A stretch of DNA of 41,783 nucleotides from JALOTE01 sp031422195 (GCA_031422195.1 JANOPZ010000099.1:1-41783), one strand, 5' to 3'. Shown: positions 23,682 through 32,610, numbered from the stretch's first letter. Program-made: numbers and translations. Notes: generated by a model not told the origin, from the sequence alone.

Positions 23682-25136
23682 GTGTCTACTTCTATCACTA
23701 GATTTACCGATGAAGCATTGATTTCGATTGATACGTTGGGCGCAAGGGCAGCCTCAATCGTTGATCCGTCGTTACGCCTTGGCGTCACTGGCCTGTCGCG
23801 CGCCGGTAAAACCGTTTTTATCACCGCACTCATTCATGCGCTGACGAACAATACAAAACTGCCGCTGTTTTCGGTGCAAAAACAGGGGCGTTTGAAAAGT
23901 GCGGCGCTGTCGCACCAGCCCGACGACACAATACCCCGGTTTCAATATGAAGACCATGTTCGCCGGTTGGTGGAGGAACGGGTCTGGCCGGACTCTACAA
24001 AAGCTATTTCTGAAATTCGTATCACATTAAATTATGAAAGCGCCAGCGGTTGGAACCGTATGTTTGGAGCTGGAAAATTCTCACTCGATATTATCGATTA
24101 TCCGGGTGAATGGCTGCTGGATTTGCCGTTGTTGACAAAATCCTATGCCGAATTTTCAAACCATTCATTCGGTCTTTCGCGTGGGCGCGATTCTATTGCC
24201 ACTGATTGGCATAATGCCATTAGCGCTATTGCACCAACCGACGCGTTCAATGAAGAAACTGCAAATAGGCTTGCAGAAGTTTTCACTGCTTATTTGCTGG
24301 CCGGCAAAAGTGACGAGCGGGCGCTTTCTACGCTGCCGCCCGGGCGGTTTTTAATGCCCGGTGACTTGGCAGGATCACCCGCCTTAACATTTGTGCCCTT
24401 GGAAAATGTTCCGGAAAGTGCGGGGCCAAACACCTACGCGAGTGTTTTTGCGCGGCGCTATGAAGCCTACAAATCCAAAGTTGTGCGTCCGTTTTTCAGG
24501 GAGCATGTCGCCAAACTAGACCGCCAGATTGTGTTGATTGACGCCCTCCAAGCGATTAACGCAGGCCCAGAAGCAGTAGCCGATCTCGAACGTGCGTTAA
24601 GTGAGATTTTGACTTGTTTTCGCCCTGGCCTGCCCGGCCTATTGTCACAGCTATTTTTGCGCAGGATAGACCGCATCTTGATTGCAGCCACCAAGGCCGA
24701 TCATTTACATCATGACGCGCACCCCGCGCTTACAAATATTGTGCGCGGCATCGCCGATAATGCCGCAAAGCGCGCAAGCCTTAACAATGCGGTGGTCGAT
24801 GTAATGGCGCTTTCGGCAGCCCGTTCAACACGCGAAGGCACCCATAATTACGGCGGTGAAAATTTGCCGGTGATTGTTGGAACACCTGTTAAAGGTGAAA
24901 AAATCGGCAAAGATATTTTTGAAGGTAAAACTGAAACCGCCATATTTCCCGGGGACTTACCAGAAAATCTGGATTCATTGTTTCAAGACAGAAAGGTTGG
25001 CGATGATCCATTATTACGGTTTGTTCGCTTTCGTCCGCCAATTTTGGAACGCGTTGGGCCAGAAATGAACCTGAGCATTCCGCACATACGTCTCGATAAG
25101 GCCCTTGAGTTTCTCATTGGCGACAGGTTGGCTTGA
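23682..25136 (+). CDS. YcjX family P-loop protein (DUF463)
   Basis: A 484-residue GTPase-like protein of the YcjX family. The P-loop GLSRAGKT is at 37-44, the switch-like DIIDYPGEWLLDLPLL follows near 136-151, and a later ATKADHLH-like segment serves as the base-recognition motif. It starts with GTG at 23682. It is immediately followed by the YcjF/TIGR01620 gene with a 1-nt gap, the conserved ycjX-ycjF pairing. In enterobacteria the pair belongs to the Psp-linked envelope stress regulon; here no psp genes are in view, so the role is open. Confidence 0.9.
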   Translation: MSTSITRFTDEALISIDTLGARAASIVDPSLRLGVTGLSRAGKTVFITALIHALTNNTKLPLFSVQKQGRLKSAALSHQPDDTIPRFQYEDHVRRLVEERVWPDSTKAISEIRITLNYESASGWNRMFGAGKFSLDIIDYPGEWLLDLPLLTKSYAEFSNHSFGLSRGRDSIATDWHNAISAIAPTDAFNEETANRLAEVFTAYLLAGKSDERALSTLPPGRFLMPGDLAGSPALTFVPLENVPESAGPNTYASVFARRYEAYKSKVVRPFFREHVAKLDRQIVLIDALQAINAGPEAVADLERALSEILTCFRPGLPGLLSQLFLRRIDRILIAATKADHLHHDAHPALTNIVRGIADNAAKRASLNNAVVDVMALSAARSTREGTHNYGGENLPVIVGTPVKGEKIGKDIFEGKTETAIFPGDLPENLDSLFQDRKVGDDPLLRFVRFRPPILERVGPEMNLSIPHIRLDKALEFLIGDRLA

Positions 25137-25137
25137 A

Positions 25138-26193
25138 ATGACAGATATTAAACGCCGCACTCCTGTTGCAATCGATCTTTCGCAAAAACAACCGGAAAAA
25201 GTATCCGCGGTCGATCAGGCACTTGAGATAGCACCGCGTTTGCCCCGCGCAATCGCCCCGATAAATGTTGTCATAAACCCGAACCAAGACTTTGGCGAAA
25301 TCGAGCTTTTAGGGCTTGAGCCAGATAAGTCGTCAAAGCTCTGGCCGCTGGGCACTATTTTTATTTCGGCGGCAAGCGGACTTGCAACGCTATGGCTTTC
25401 GTCGTCACTCTATATTTGGGTCGAAACACTCATTGCAACCAAGCCGCAATTGGGTTGGATAGCTGCAGGGCTCGCGCTGCTGACCGCTATGGCATTAGCC
25501 GGTTTTTTAGCACGGGAAATCCTTGCAATATCCCGCCTTTCGGCCAATCAGAAATTGCGGCAATTACTGCTTGTGTCAAAGCTTGAAAACAACCTTAAAA
25601 CAGCCAGCGATGCCGTTGCAGGTCTTGTTAAGATTGCGGAAAGTCTTCCGGCTACGGCAAAGGGCCGCGCTGAGTTTTTGGCTACGGATCGCGAGTTTTT
25701 AAGTGCTTCTGATTTAATTGTTTTGGCGGAAAGCGATTTGGTTTCACCCTTAGACAAAATCGCTATTGAGCGTGTCACATCCGCCGCAAAACGGGTTTCA
25801 GTTGTTACCGCGATCAGCCCGCGAGCCTTTGTTGATATTGCGTATGTCCTCTACGAAAATGCTAAGTTAATCCGTGCCGTCGCTGAAATTTATGGTTGCA
25901 GGCCGGGGGTATTTGGATTTTTTCGGCTGGCCAGAGAAACACTTGCCCATTTGGCTGTTACCGGCGTTGTGGCGATGGGCGATAGTATTGTTCAGCAGAT
26001 TGTTGGCCATGGTGTGGCCGCAAGGGTTTCTGCTAAGCTGGGAGAAGGTGTGCTGAATGGTTTGATGACGGCACGAATCGGCTTTTCTGCCATGGATGTT
26101 ACCCGCCCTGCGCCATTTTCTGAAACCAATCGTCCCAAAATTAGCCAGGTGTTGTCAGTGCTGAACCCGGTTACAACAAAGCAGAGCACCTAA
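25138..26193 (+). CDS. YcjF family membrane protein (TIGR01620/DUF697)
   Basis: A 351-residue inner-membrane protein with two adjacent transmembrane helices (about 70-94 and 105-124), a soluble helical middle, and a glycine-rich C-terminal DUF697-type region (AVTGVVAMGDSIVQQIVGHGVAARVSAKLGEGVLNGLMTAR-type residues from about 275). ATG at 25138 is used; the longer frame from 25105 lies inside ycjX. The gap after the ycjX stop is one base, indicating translational coupling. The two products probably work together at the membrane. Confidence 0.9.
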   Translation: MTDIKRRTPVAIDLSQKQPEKVSAVDQALEIAPRLPRAIAPINVVINPNQDFGEIELLGLEPDKSSKLWPLGTIFISAASGLATLWLSSSLYIWVETLIATKPQLGWIAAGLALLTAMALAGFLAREILAISRLSANQKLRQLLLVSKLENNLKTASDAVAGLVKIAESLPATAKGRAEFLATDREFLSASDLIVLAESDLVSPLDKIAIERVTSAAKRVSVVTAISPRAFVDIAYVLYENAKLIRAVAEIYGCRPGVFGFFRLARETLAHLAVTGVVAMGDSIVQQIVGHGVAARVSAKLGEGVLNGLMTARIGFSAMDVTRPAPFSETNRPKISQVLSVLNPVTTKQST

Positions 26194-26321
26194 AATCAAT
26201 AAAACCAACCAAGCCTTAACCATTTCCGGCAATGATTGACTTACACATTTTTTCGCGAGGCTTTGGCGAGGAAATATCACTATGCCAATATTTGTGTGCA
26301 AATTCGTATCGGAAACACTTA

Positions 26322-26852
26322 ATGTCAGTTATTCGCAACCTCGCCGCCGCAGTCTTGATATTTACAGCCAGTGGCACAGTTCCAACATTTGCAGGTTCTG
26401 ATGCTGATTTTTTTGAGCAGGTACAAGGCCGCTGGGTCGGCCCGGGTGAAATTGTCGCTGGCAAATACAAAGGCACCCGCTTTACTTGCGATTTGACGGG
26501 TACCGCCAACGGTGGTGGCAGCGGCGTTGATCTTGAAGGAACGTGCCGAGTCGGGGTGTTCACACAGGAAATGAGGGCGAGTATTATCAAGGAAAAAAAA
26601 GGCTATCGCGGCACGTTTCTTGATGGCGCAAAAGGCAAAGGCCTTGATATCACTTCGGGCAGTCTCAACGGCAATAAGGTCGTGTTCGCCATGACGCGCG
26701 AACAGTTAAAAGGCGCCATGGTGGCAAAAGTTGCAAATGAAAATCAAATGAACGTCACAATATCAGTCGACGTGTCAAAGCAACTGGTCCCGGTCATTGG
26801 CATGAACCTAAAGCGCGTGGATAATGCTGCGACAGCTTCAACCGGAGACTAG
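26322..26852 (+). CDS. predicted periplasmic protein, function unknown
   Basis: A 176-residue product with a Sec signal peptide (SVIRNLAAAVLIFTASG, likely cleavage after TFA at residue 24). The mature protein starts GSDADFFEQVQGRWVGPGEI, a layout like small periplasmic beta-barrel proteins that begin with a 'G-x-W-x-G-x-G' strand, and has two cysteines (56 and 75) that could pair. I do not recognise a named family with confidence. The ATG at 26322 is chosen over the upstream frame to 26232 because it places the signal peptide at the N-terminus and has GGAAA about 7 nt before it. It is convergent with the ferredoxin gene. Confidence 0.75.
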   Translation: MSVIRNLAAAVLIFTASGTVPTFAGSDADFFEQVQGRWVGPGEIVAGKYKGTRFTCDLTGTANGGGSGVDLEGTCRVGVFTQEMRASIIKEKKGYRGTFLDGAKGKGLDITSGSLNGNKVVFAMTREQLKGAMVAKVANENQMNVTISVDVSKQLVPVIGMNLKRVDNAATASTGD

Positions 26853-26875
26853 TTTGAAGCTTTATATTTTGCTGC

Positions 26876-27196
26876 TTAGCCCTGACGCTCGGGCGTACGC
26901 ACAATCAGGCCATCTAATTTATCAGACACTTTAATTTGGCAAGACAAACGCGATGTGGGCCGCACGTCATAGGCAAAATCCAGCATATCTTCTTCCATTG
27001 GCTCGGCTTTACCAACAATAGCCGACCAAGCCCCATCAACGTAGACATGGCATGTGGCACATGCGCAAGCGCCGCCGCACTCTGCTTCAATTCCAGGGAT
27101 TTGGTTTCTGATTGCATTTTCCATAACGGTTGAACCGTTCTGCGCTTCAACAACAAATTCGGTGCCATCAAAGGCAATATAGGTAATCTTGGCCAT
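26876..27196 (-). CDS. 2Fe-2S ferredoxin, adrenodoxin type
   Basis: A 106-residue ferredoxin of the adrenodoxin/FdxB type. Cluster ligands follow C-x5-C-x2-C-x36-C as C40, C46, C49 and C86 (AECGGACACATCHVYV, then SRLSCQIKV). An additional Cys44 lies inside the loop. These proteins pass electrons to cytochrome P450s or to iron-sulfur cluster assembly. ATG at 27196 has GGAG 7 nt upstream; the longer frame to 27247 adds no family residues. The Hpt gene lies 140 bp upstream on the same strand. Confidence 0.95.
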   Translation of the reverse strand: MAKITYIAFDGTEFVVEAQNGSTVMENAIRNQIPGIEAECGGACACATCHVYVDGAWSAIVGKAEPMEEDMLDFAYDVRPTSRLSCQIKVSDKLDGLIVRTPERQG

Positions 27197-27309
27197 TAAG
27201 GTCTCCGGCACGAATTCAGCATCAGTGATTTGGATTTGCCCTCGCAAACAGCGCTCCGCCTGTCAACAAGTGAGGTTGTCACAGCGTTCAAGCGGGCTTC
27301 ACTTTTAAG

Positions 27310-27339
27310 TGGAAATCTAATAGTTGGAAATCTAAATTA
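27310..27339. repeat. two-unit 15-nt direct repeat after hpt
   Basis: TGGAAATCTAATAGT is followed directly by TGGAAATCTAAATTA, sharing the first eleven bases, just past the hpt stop codon. The core GGAAATCT is also the core of the alaS repeat, read on the opposite strand there. Confidence 0.75.
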
Positions 27340-27741
27340 GCGATTGAGCCCGGCAATAAAATCCCGGAGACGCGCGATTTCCATTTCAATTGCGGCAATT
27401 AAAGACTGATCCGACGGTGCGTCTTCAATTTGTGCAGCAATGCGCGACAAGCTAAATGCGCCCACAGAACGTGCAGAGCCTTTAATGGTATGCGCAATAA
27501 GTTTACGTTCTCGTCCCGATGTCATTTTCAATTGGCTGGCGTAAAGTGCGATTTGTTGGCGGAACAGCTGTAGAATTTCATTTTCCAAAGCCCGGTCACT
27601 GCCGGTTTGGCGCGCTAGATGCACCAAATCCAATGGGCGATTTGTGGACGGGACCTGCTGGGTTTCTAATGGGCCATCAAATGCCACGCGGTTAAACTGA
27701 ACACGATCATTTTCATGATTTACAGCTAAAGCACTCGACAT
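27337..27741 (-). CDS. stand-alone Hpt (histidine phosphotransfer) protein
   Basis: A 134-residue protein with a C-terminal Hpt domain (about 38-132). The phospho-accepting His84 is in AHTIKGSARSVGA, the canonical H-x-x-K-G-x-A. Residues 1-35 look disordered. It has no kinase or receiver domain, so it would shuttle phosphate between a hybrid kinase and a response regulator. This is not ChpT, the usual partner of CckA, which is a longer dimeric protein with a degenerate ATPase domain. It is divergent from the GPR-like gene, and the shared 240-bp region has repeated GTTAAC elements. Confidence 0.92.
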   Translation of the reverse strand: MSSALAVNHENDRVQFNRVAFDGPLETQQVPSTNRPLDLVHLARQTGSDRALENEILQLFRQQIALYASQLKMTSGRERKLIAHTIKGSARSVGAFSLSRIAAQIEDAPSDQSLIAAIEMEIARLRDFIAGLNR

Positions 27742-27981
27742 TACGCCCCCAAAATATAAAAATCGCTATTGTTCGTGCCACAGGCTTACACGAGAGCTAT
27801 TAATGGCAGCCTTCCAAACCTCCATTAAAGAAGCTATTTTCTGAGTTGGCACCGTTAACCTTATTCACAGTTAACTGCCCCTTTACACGATCAAAGGTGT
27901 ATTTTTCTAATAGTAAGGTTATGTTAACCATTCGTATTGGGCTCAAGATGCCCTGGTTTTTTTATGGCGTAGGGTTTGATT
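27742..27981. promoter_or_regulatory. divergent hpt / GPR-like promoter region with GTTAAC elements
   Basis: The region contains GTTAAC three times (27854-27859, 27870-27875, 27923-27928), the last within TTAACCAT, the left half of a CtrA site. None forms the full TTAA-N7-TTAA spacing. AGGG at 27971-27974 is the ribosome binding site for the ATG at 27982. Confidence 0.35.
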
Positions 27982-30900
27982 ATGGCGCGTAAAGCATCAA
28001 CAGGCAAAACAGCTGTGCCTCAGCAACCATCACCAGATTTCGGTGTTGAGCTTTCTATGGCAGATTTTGAGTCCATGATTTCAGACGCGGCCCAAGAGCT
28101 TGCGGAGGAGCAAAAAGCAATTGATGCGGCCATTCCAGTAATGCCTGCAACAAAAGTGTCCAATCAAAGGCCAACCAAACCAACTCCCGCTGCTGTGGCA
28201 ACTGAACCGCAAACCAACCCGCCGCGGGCGGCCAATGTTGAAACTGCACCTGTTTTTATACCGGCAGCTGCTAATGATCCAAAAAAGGGGCGACTATTTG
28301 ATCCATTTGGACGTAAACCTTCATCTGCTGTTTATTGGGTTGTTTTGATTGTTTCTGTGCTTTGGGCTGCAGCTGGCTTTATGATCGCAACCCGGATGTA
28401 CGGTACTGATCTTTTCAAAGTAACCAGCATCACTTCCGTGTTTTCGCGGCCAAGCCTTATCGGTAGCATAATCGCGATTTTCGTCCCGATTTTAGGATTT
28501 TGGTCATTTGCTGTGCTGGTTCGGCGTGCCCAGGAAATGCGCATCGCAGCGCAATCCTTGACAGATGTTGCATATCGCTTGGTAGATCCGGAAAGCCTCG
28601 CCGAAGAACGCTTGACAACAATTGCCCAAGCTGTTCGCCGCGAAGTTTCTGCTATGAGTGATGGCATCGACCGTACACTGTCACGTGCCGTTGAATTGGA
28701 ATCTTTGCTCCACAATGAAGTCAATGAGTTGGAGCGCGCCTACAGCGACAATGAAGGCCGGATGCGCGGCTTGCTTGATGGCCTTGGCAACGAACGCCAG
28801 TCGATCATTGGCCAAGCGGAGCGTGTGCGCACAACTCTGGCTGGTGCGCGCGAACAATTGGCTGAAGAATTGACCTTGGCCGTTGATACCTTACGGAGCG
28901 GCGTTGCAACGGTTTCCAGTGAATTGTCTATGTCACTCGAACTTTCCCGCGAGGGTTTGCTCGCCTCATTACAAGATACCGGAACGGAAGTTGAAGCGCG
29001 GATTAACAACAGCACCAAAACACTGAACACAGCCTTGGCGGCGTCGGGTGACAATCTGGCCTCAATAATTGATACCCGCTCAGGAAATTTGACAGGTGTA
29101 ATCGATAGCCGGACCGCTGACTTTGCCGGTCTTATTGATAACCGAATGGCCGGACTTGAGGATATGATTGCCACCCGCAGCTCAGACCTCAACGATTTAA
29201 TCGATGGCCGCGCCACAGATTTTGCAACGCTCATTGATAACCGCGCTGCCGGATTTGAAAATATCATCGCAACCCGCAGTACAGATATTGCCGGTTTGAT
29301 TGACAGTCGCGCGCAAGCCTTGACGGACGTTTTTGATGGCAAGTCAGTTGCATTTGTTCAATCAGGCGAAACGGCGGCTCGAATGGTTGCAGATGCCTTG
29401 GATGCCAAAGCTGCCAGTATGGTGGCTAACCTCATGAGCGCAACCGACCTTTTAAGTGCCAACTTTGACTTGCGCTTGACAAACGTTGAGACCAACATTG
29501 TCGCCCGCGGCCAACAAATTATCGATGATTTAGATGCCAAAACGGTGTCGCTTGACGAGGGCACGGAGCGCTTAAATTCAGCTCTGGATGCCCGTGCACG
29601 ACAGATCAACGAAACTTTAACTGAGCGGTCACGGGAAATCGCTCAGACTTTCGTAGACGGCAGAAACAGTTTTGGCAGCTTGATCGCCAGCGGCAAAGAA
29701 AGCCTGGCCGAAGAGCTCCAAGGTTTCGTCATTTCCGCCGGCACTGTTATTGACGACAGTGCCGACCGCCTCGCGCGCCGTGTCGTTGACATCCGAACAG
29801 ATTTGGTCGGCAATCTCACGTCAGAGGTTGACCGTGTTGAAGCGACACTTATCTCACACCGAGACACATTCGCCAATCGCCTCGATGGGTTTGAAAACAC
29901 ATTCGCTGCGCGCACCAGTGAGTTCGACAGCCGGGTTTCAGCTCATGCCGGGCTTTTGGATGAATCAATCACCAAAAAATCAAACGAACTTGATTTGAAA
30001 ATCGCCAATCATGTTTCAGGCCTGACGACGGCAATTGACCAACGTGCCGATGCGCTAGCAGCGTCAATGACGTCAAGTTTGGTTGATTTTGAAACAACCC
30101 TTGCCAGCCGTGTTGCTGATTTGCGCCGTGCTGTCGATGAAGGTGGTTCAACGCTCGAGTTTGGTGCGGCGGCGGCTACAGATCGCTTGGCGGCAACATT
30201 TACCAGTCAAACAGCAGATTTTGACAATTTGGTAGCTGAACGTTCGTCTGAGTTGGCGGCAACATTGGGTGCGCGTTCGTTGGAAATTGAATCGGCTATC
30301 GATTCCGCAACTGGTCGGGCCGCAGCAGCATTTGAAGGGCGCACAGATTTCATCTCGACACAAACTGTAGCCATGGAAAATGCTTTGCAACGTGGCATGG
30401 ATGGCGTTGGGACAGCGCTTGATGCTGCGTCTCGCAGTGCCGGTGAGACACTAAGGACAGCAGTCCGCGAGGCCACGGCCTCACTTTATGCTCAGGCAAG
30501 CGAAGCAAGCCAAATGCTTGGTGACCGCCAGCAAAATCTAACAGAGCGCCTGTCTGTTGCCATTGCAAGCACCGGCGAAGTGCTTACGGCACAAGTTGCA
30601 AGCTTGGAAACAACGTTTGCCGAAGGCCAAACGCGCCTTGCCGAACGTTCCGATGAGTTTGGCGCACGCTTGAGCGAAATCGAGACAGTATTTGAGCGCG
30701 CAGATCAGCGGATTGTTGTGCGAACGCACAAAACATCCGAGGAACTGAATGCCAGAGCCCAAAACATTCAAGAGGCACTGCAAAATTTTGATACCTCGGT
30801 GGCAAGTCGCCTGACAAGCATTGAGGCAACGGTAACGCTGAAAGCGGATGCAACTGTCGCCCGAATTGAAGAAGCCAGCCGCACCATCGAACGCAGCGCA

Positions 30901-32535
30901 TCAGAGTCAGGCTCAATTATTGAAGACCGTGCACGGGCACTTTCAACATCACTTGCAGCCCATTCAATGGAAATTGCGCGGATTTTACACGACACCGGCG
31001 AGCCATTGGCCGCGCGGATTGAAAGCAGCAGCGAGGCGTTCCGCGCCGGTTTGGAAAAAGCTTCACAAGCCGCAGCAGAGCGTATTGTGAGCGAACGCGA
31101 AGCATTAACAACAGTATTCAAAACGCAGTCAGAAGAAACTGCCGCCCTGTTTGAAGTGCGCGCTAAAGATGCTTCAAATCAGGCCCAAGCGCTTGGCAAT
31201 TCACTGTCGAACGAGGTCAATCAACTGGTAGACCGCCTTGCCTCTTCTAATTCACGCCTTGGCCAGTTGGTTGAACTCACCAGTAAGTCCTTTATTGAAA
31301 TTGATGACCGCTTAACGGCAACCACTGATACTTTCGGCGTACGAACCGAAAAAGCAGCGCGTGAAATTTCAACATCTGTTTCAATGCTGGAAGGCAACGT
31401 TGGCCGCCTCAGTGATTTATCTTCCGGCACGCTTGGTGAAGTGGCTGGCATTGTGAATAAATTTGATGAGCACAGCCGCACTTTACAGCGTGCCAATGAA
31501 TTGCTGACAGCAGCCCAAAGCAACCTGCAGCACACTTTGGAAGACCGCCGCGAAGCATTAGACGCTTTGGCATCAGGCCTTGTTTTGCGTTCAAAAGAAA
31601 TCGAATCTGTCTTGAGCACGATGTCGGGCCAGATCGAAGCCACTTTGGATCGCTCAGAAAACCGAACCCGTGCATCAGCAACAACGTTGCAAAACACTGT
31701 GGCTGCAGTGTTTGACGCTGCAACATCCAAGTTTAACGATGCGACATCCAATCTGGAACAAGCATCCAACGCAATCCGTTCAGAACTGGATATCACACGC
31801 GATGAGCTTCGCCGCGGGCTTGTCGATCTACCGGCTGAAACCAAGCAAACGACCGAAACCTTGCGCCGTGCGGTAACCGATCAAATTGGTGCCTTGCGCG
31901 AATTGTCAGACGTGATGGCAAAAAATGCCCGCGACCGTGATGTGCGTGAACCAGTGGCTGCGCGCCAACCAACCCGCGAAGCAGAACCACCCCGTGCTGC
32001 GGTAGAGAATGCGCCCAGCACTTACGCTGAACTGCAGCCAGCCATTGTTTCGGCTCCTCGAACCAGAGTTGAGCAAAAGGCACCTGCAGAAAGCGCAGGC
32101 TGGGTCTCGACCTTGCTGCGCAGCGCTAACCAAAGTGAGGCCGCACCTATTGCACCGCGTCGCCAAGCTGCGCCAGAGCGCCAGCCAAATCAGGTCATTG
32201 AATCGCTAAATTCAATTTCGGTCGATATTGCACGTGCGATTGATCATAATGCAGCGGTTGATCTTTGGGAACGTTATCGCCGCGGCGAGCGCGATGTCTT
32301 TACCCGCCGTCTTTATACTTTGCGTGGCCAAGAAACATTTGACGATATACGCCGCAAATATGAAGCAGACCGAGAGTTCCGCTTGTCTGTGACACGCTAT
32401 TGTGAAGACTTCGAGAAGCTGCTGAGCGATGTTTCACGCACCGATCCCGAAGGAAAAGCTGCACAACGTTATCTGACTTCGGACACTGGCAAGGTCTACA
32501 CAATGCTGGCTCATGCGAGCGGCCGATTGCGTTAA
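27982..32535 (+). CDS. giant membrane-anchored coiled-coil protein, growth pole ring (GPR/RgsE)-like
   Basis: A 1517-residue protein. A Pro/Ala-rich cytoplasmic N-terminus (1-110) is followed by two transmembrane helices (about 116-136 and 159-180), then about 1200 residues of nearly continuous helix rich in Ala, Glu, Arg and Ser, and a conserved C-terminal domain of about 110 residues (from NQVIESLNSISVDI, through LWERYRRGERDVFTRRLYTL, to KVYTMLAHASGRLR). This plan matches rhizobial proteins often annotated as apolipoprotein- or kinesin-like, of which Agrobacterium GPR and Sinorhizobium RgsE organise unipolar growth; those are longer (about 2100 for GPR, from memory). Residues 363-450 are eight regular 11-residue repeats. 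ATG 27982 is chosen over TTG 27976 for its AGGG 7 nt upstream. The family call is from architecture, not a search. Confidence 0.7.
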   Translation: MARKASTGKTAVPQQPSPDFGVELSMADFESMISDAAQELAEEQKAIDAAIPVMPATKVSNQRPTKPTPAAVATEPQTNPPRAANVETAPVFIPAAANDPKKGRLFDPFGRKPSSAVYWVVLIVSVLWAAAGFMIATRMYGTDLFKVTSITSVFSRPSLIGSIIAIFVPILGFWSFAVLVRRAQEMRIAAQSLTDVAYRLVDPESLAEERLTTIAQAVRREVSAMSDGIDRTLSRAVELESLLHNEVNELERAYSDNEGRMRGLLDGLGNERQSIIGQAERVRTTLAGAREQLAEELTLAVDTLRSGVATVSSELSMSLELSREGLLASLQDTGTEVEARINNSTKTLNTALAASGDNLASIIDTRSGNLTGVIDSRTADFAGLIDNRMAGLEDMIATRSSDLNDLIDGRATDFATLIDNRAAGFENIIATRSTDIAGLIDSRAQALTDVFDGKSVAFVQSGETAARMVADALDAKAASMVANLMSATDLLSANFDLRLTNVETNIVARGQQIIDDLDAKTVSLDEGTERLNSALDARARQINETLTERSREIAQTFVDGRNSFGSLIASGKESLAEELQGFVISAGTVIDDSADRLARRVVDIRTDLVGNLTSEVDRVEATLISHRDTFANRLDGFENTFAARTSEFDSRVSAHAGLLDESITKKSNELDLKIANHVSGLTTAIDQRADALAASMTSSLVDFETTLASRVADLRRAVDEGGSTLEFGAAAATDRLAATFTSQTADFDNLVAERSSELAATLGARSLEIESAIDSATGRAAAAFEGRTDFISTQTVAMENALQRGMDGVGTALDAASRSAGETLRTAVREATASLYAQASEASQMLGDRQQNLTERLSVAIASTGEVLTAQVASLETTFAEGQTRLAERSDEFGARLSEIETVFERADQRIVVRTHKTSEELNARAQNIQEALQNFDTSVASRLTSIEATVTLKADATVARIEEASRTIERSASESGSIIEDRARALSTSLAAHSMEIARILHDTGEPLAARIESSSEAFRAGLEKASQAAAERIVSEREALTTVFKTQSEETAALFEVRAKDASNQAQALGNSLSNEVNQLVDRLASSNSRLGQLVELTSKSFIEIDDRLTATTDTFGVRTEKAAREISTSVSMLEGNVGRLSDLSSGTLGEVAGIVNKFDEHSRTLQRANELLTAAQSNLQHTLEDRREALDALASGLVLRSKEIESVLSTMSGQIEATLDRSENRTRASATTLQNTVAAVFDAATSKFNDATSNLEQASNAIRSELDITRDELRRGLVDLPAETKQTTETLRRAVTDQIGALRELSDVMAKNARDRDVREPVAARQPTREAEPPRAAVENAPSTYAELQPAIVSAPRTRVEQKAPAESAGWVSTLLRSANQSEAAPIAPRRQAAPERQPNQVIESLNSISVDIARAIDHNAAVDLWERYRRGERDVFTRRLYTLRGQETFDDIRRKYEADREFRLSVTRYCEDFEKLLSDVSRTDPEGKAAQRYLTSDTGKVYTMLAHASGRLR
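29068..29331 (+). repeat. eight in-register 11-residue (33-nt) repeats in the GPR-like protein
   Basis: Units are IDTRSGNLTGV, IDSRTADFAGL, IDNRMAGLEDM, IATRSSDLNDL, IDGRATDFATL, IDNRAAGFENI, IATRSTDIAGL, IDSRAQALTDV; a degenerate ninth (FDGKSVAFVQS) follows. The consensus is I-[DA]-x-R-x-x-x-[LFI]-x-x-[LVIM]. Units 2-4 and 5-7 repeat as a block, giving a 33-residue super-repeat. Eleven-residue periodicity is typical of apolipoprotein-like or right-handed coiled coils. Confidence 0.92.
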
Positions 32536-32552
32536 TGACACCGGATTGAGCC

Positions 32553-32581
32553 AAAAAAAAACTTCGCCGCAGGGCGCAGTT
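32553..32581 (-). terminator. rho-independent terminator of the mla operon
   Basis: Minus strand AACTGCGCC-CTGC-GGCGAAGTT (nine-base arms with one mismatch) followed by nine T residues, 30 nt after the stop of the last gene of the operon. It lies 17 nt past the convergent GPR-like stop, which it may also help isolate. Confidence 0.85.
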
Positions 32582-32610
32582 CTCATTTCGTAAACTGATA
32601 AAACAAACAA

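Noticed and set aside
27982..32535. Eukaryotic contamination because of the apolipoprotein/kinesin-like coiled coil.
   Set aside because: The ribosome binding site, neighbours and conserved C-terminal block are bacterial, and the many small opposite-strand frames inside are shadows of repetitive Ala/Arg/Ser codons.
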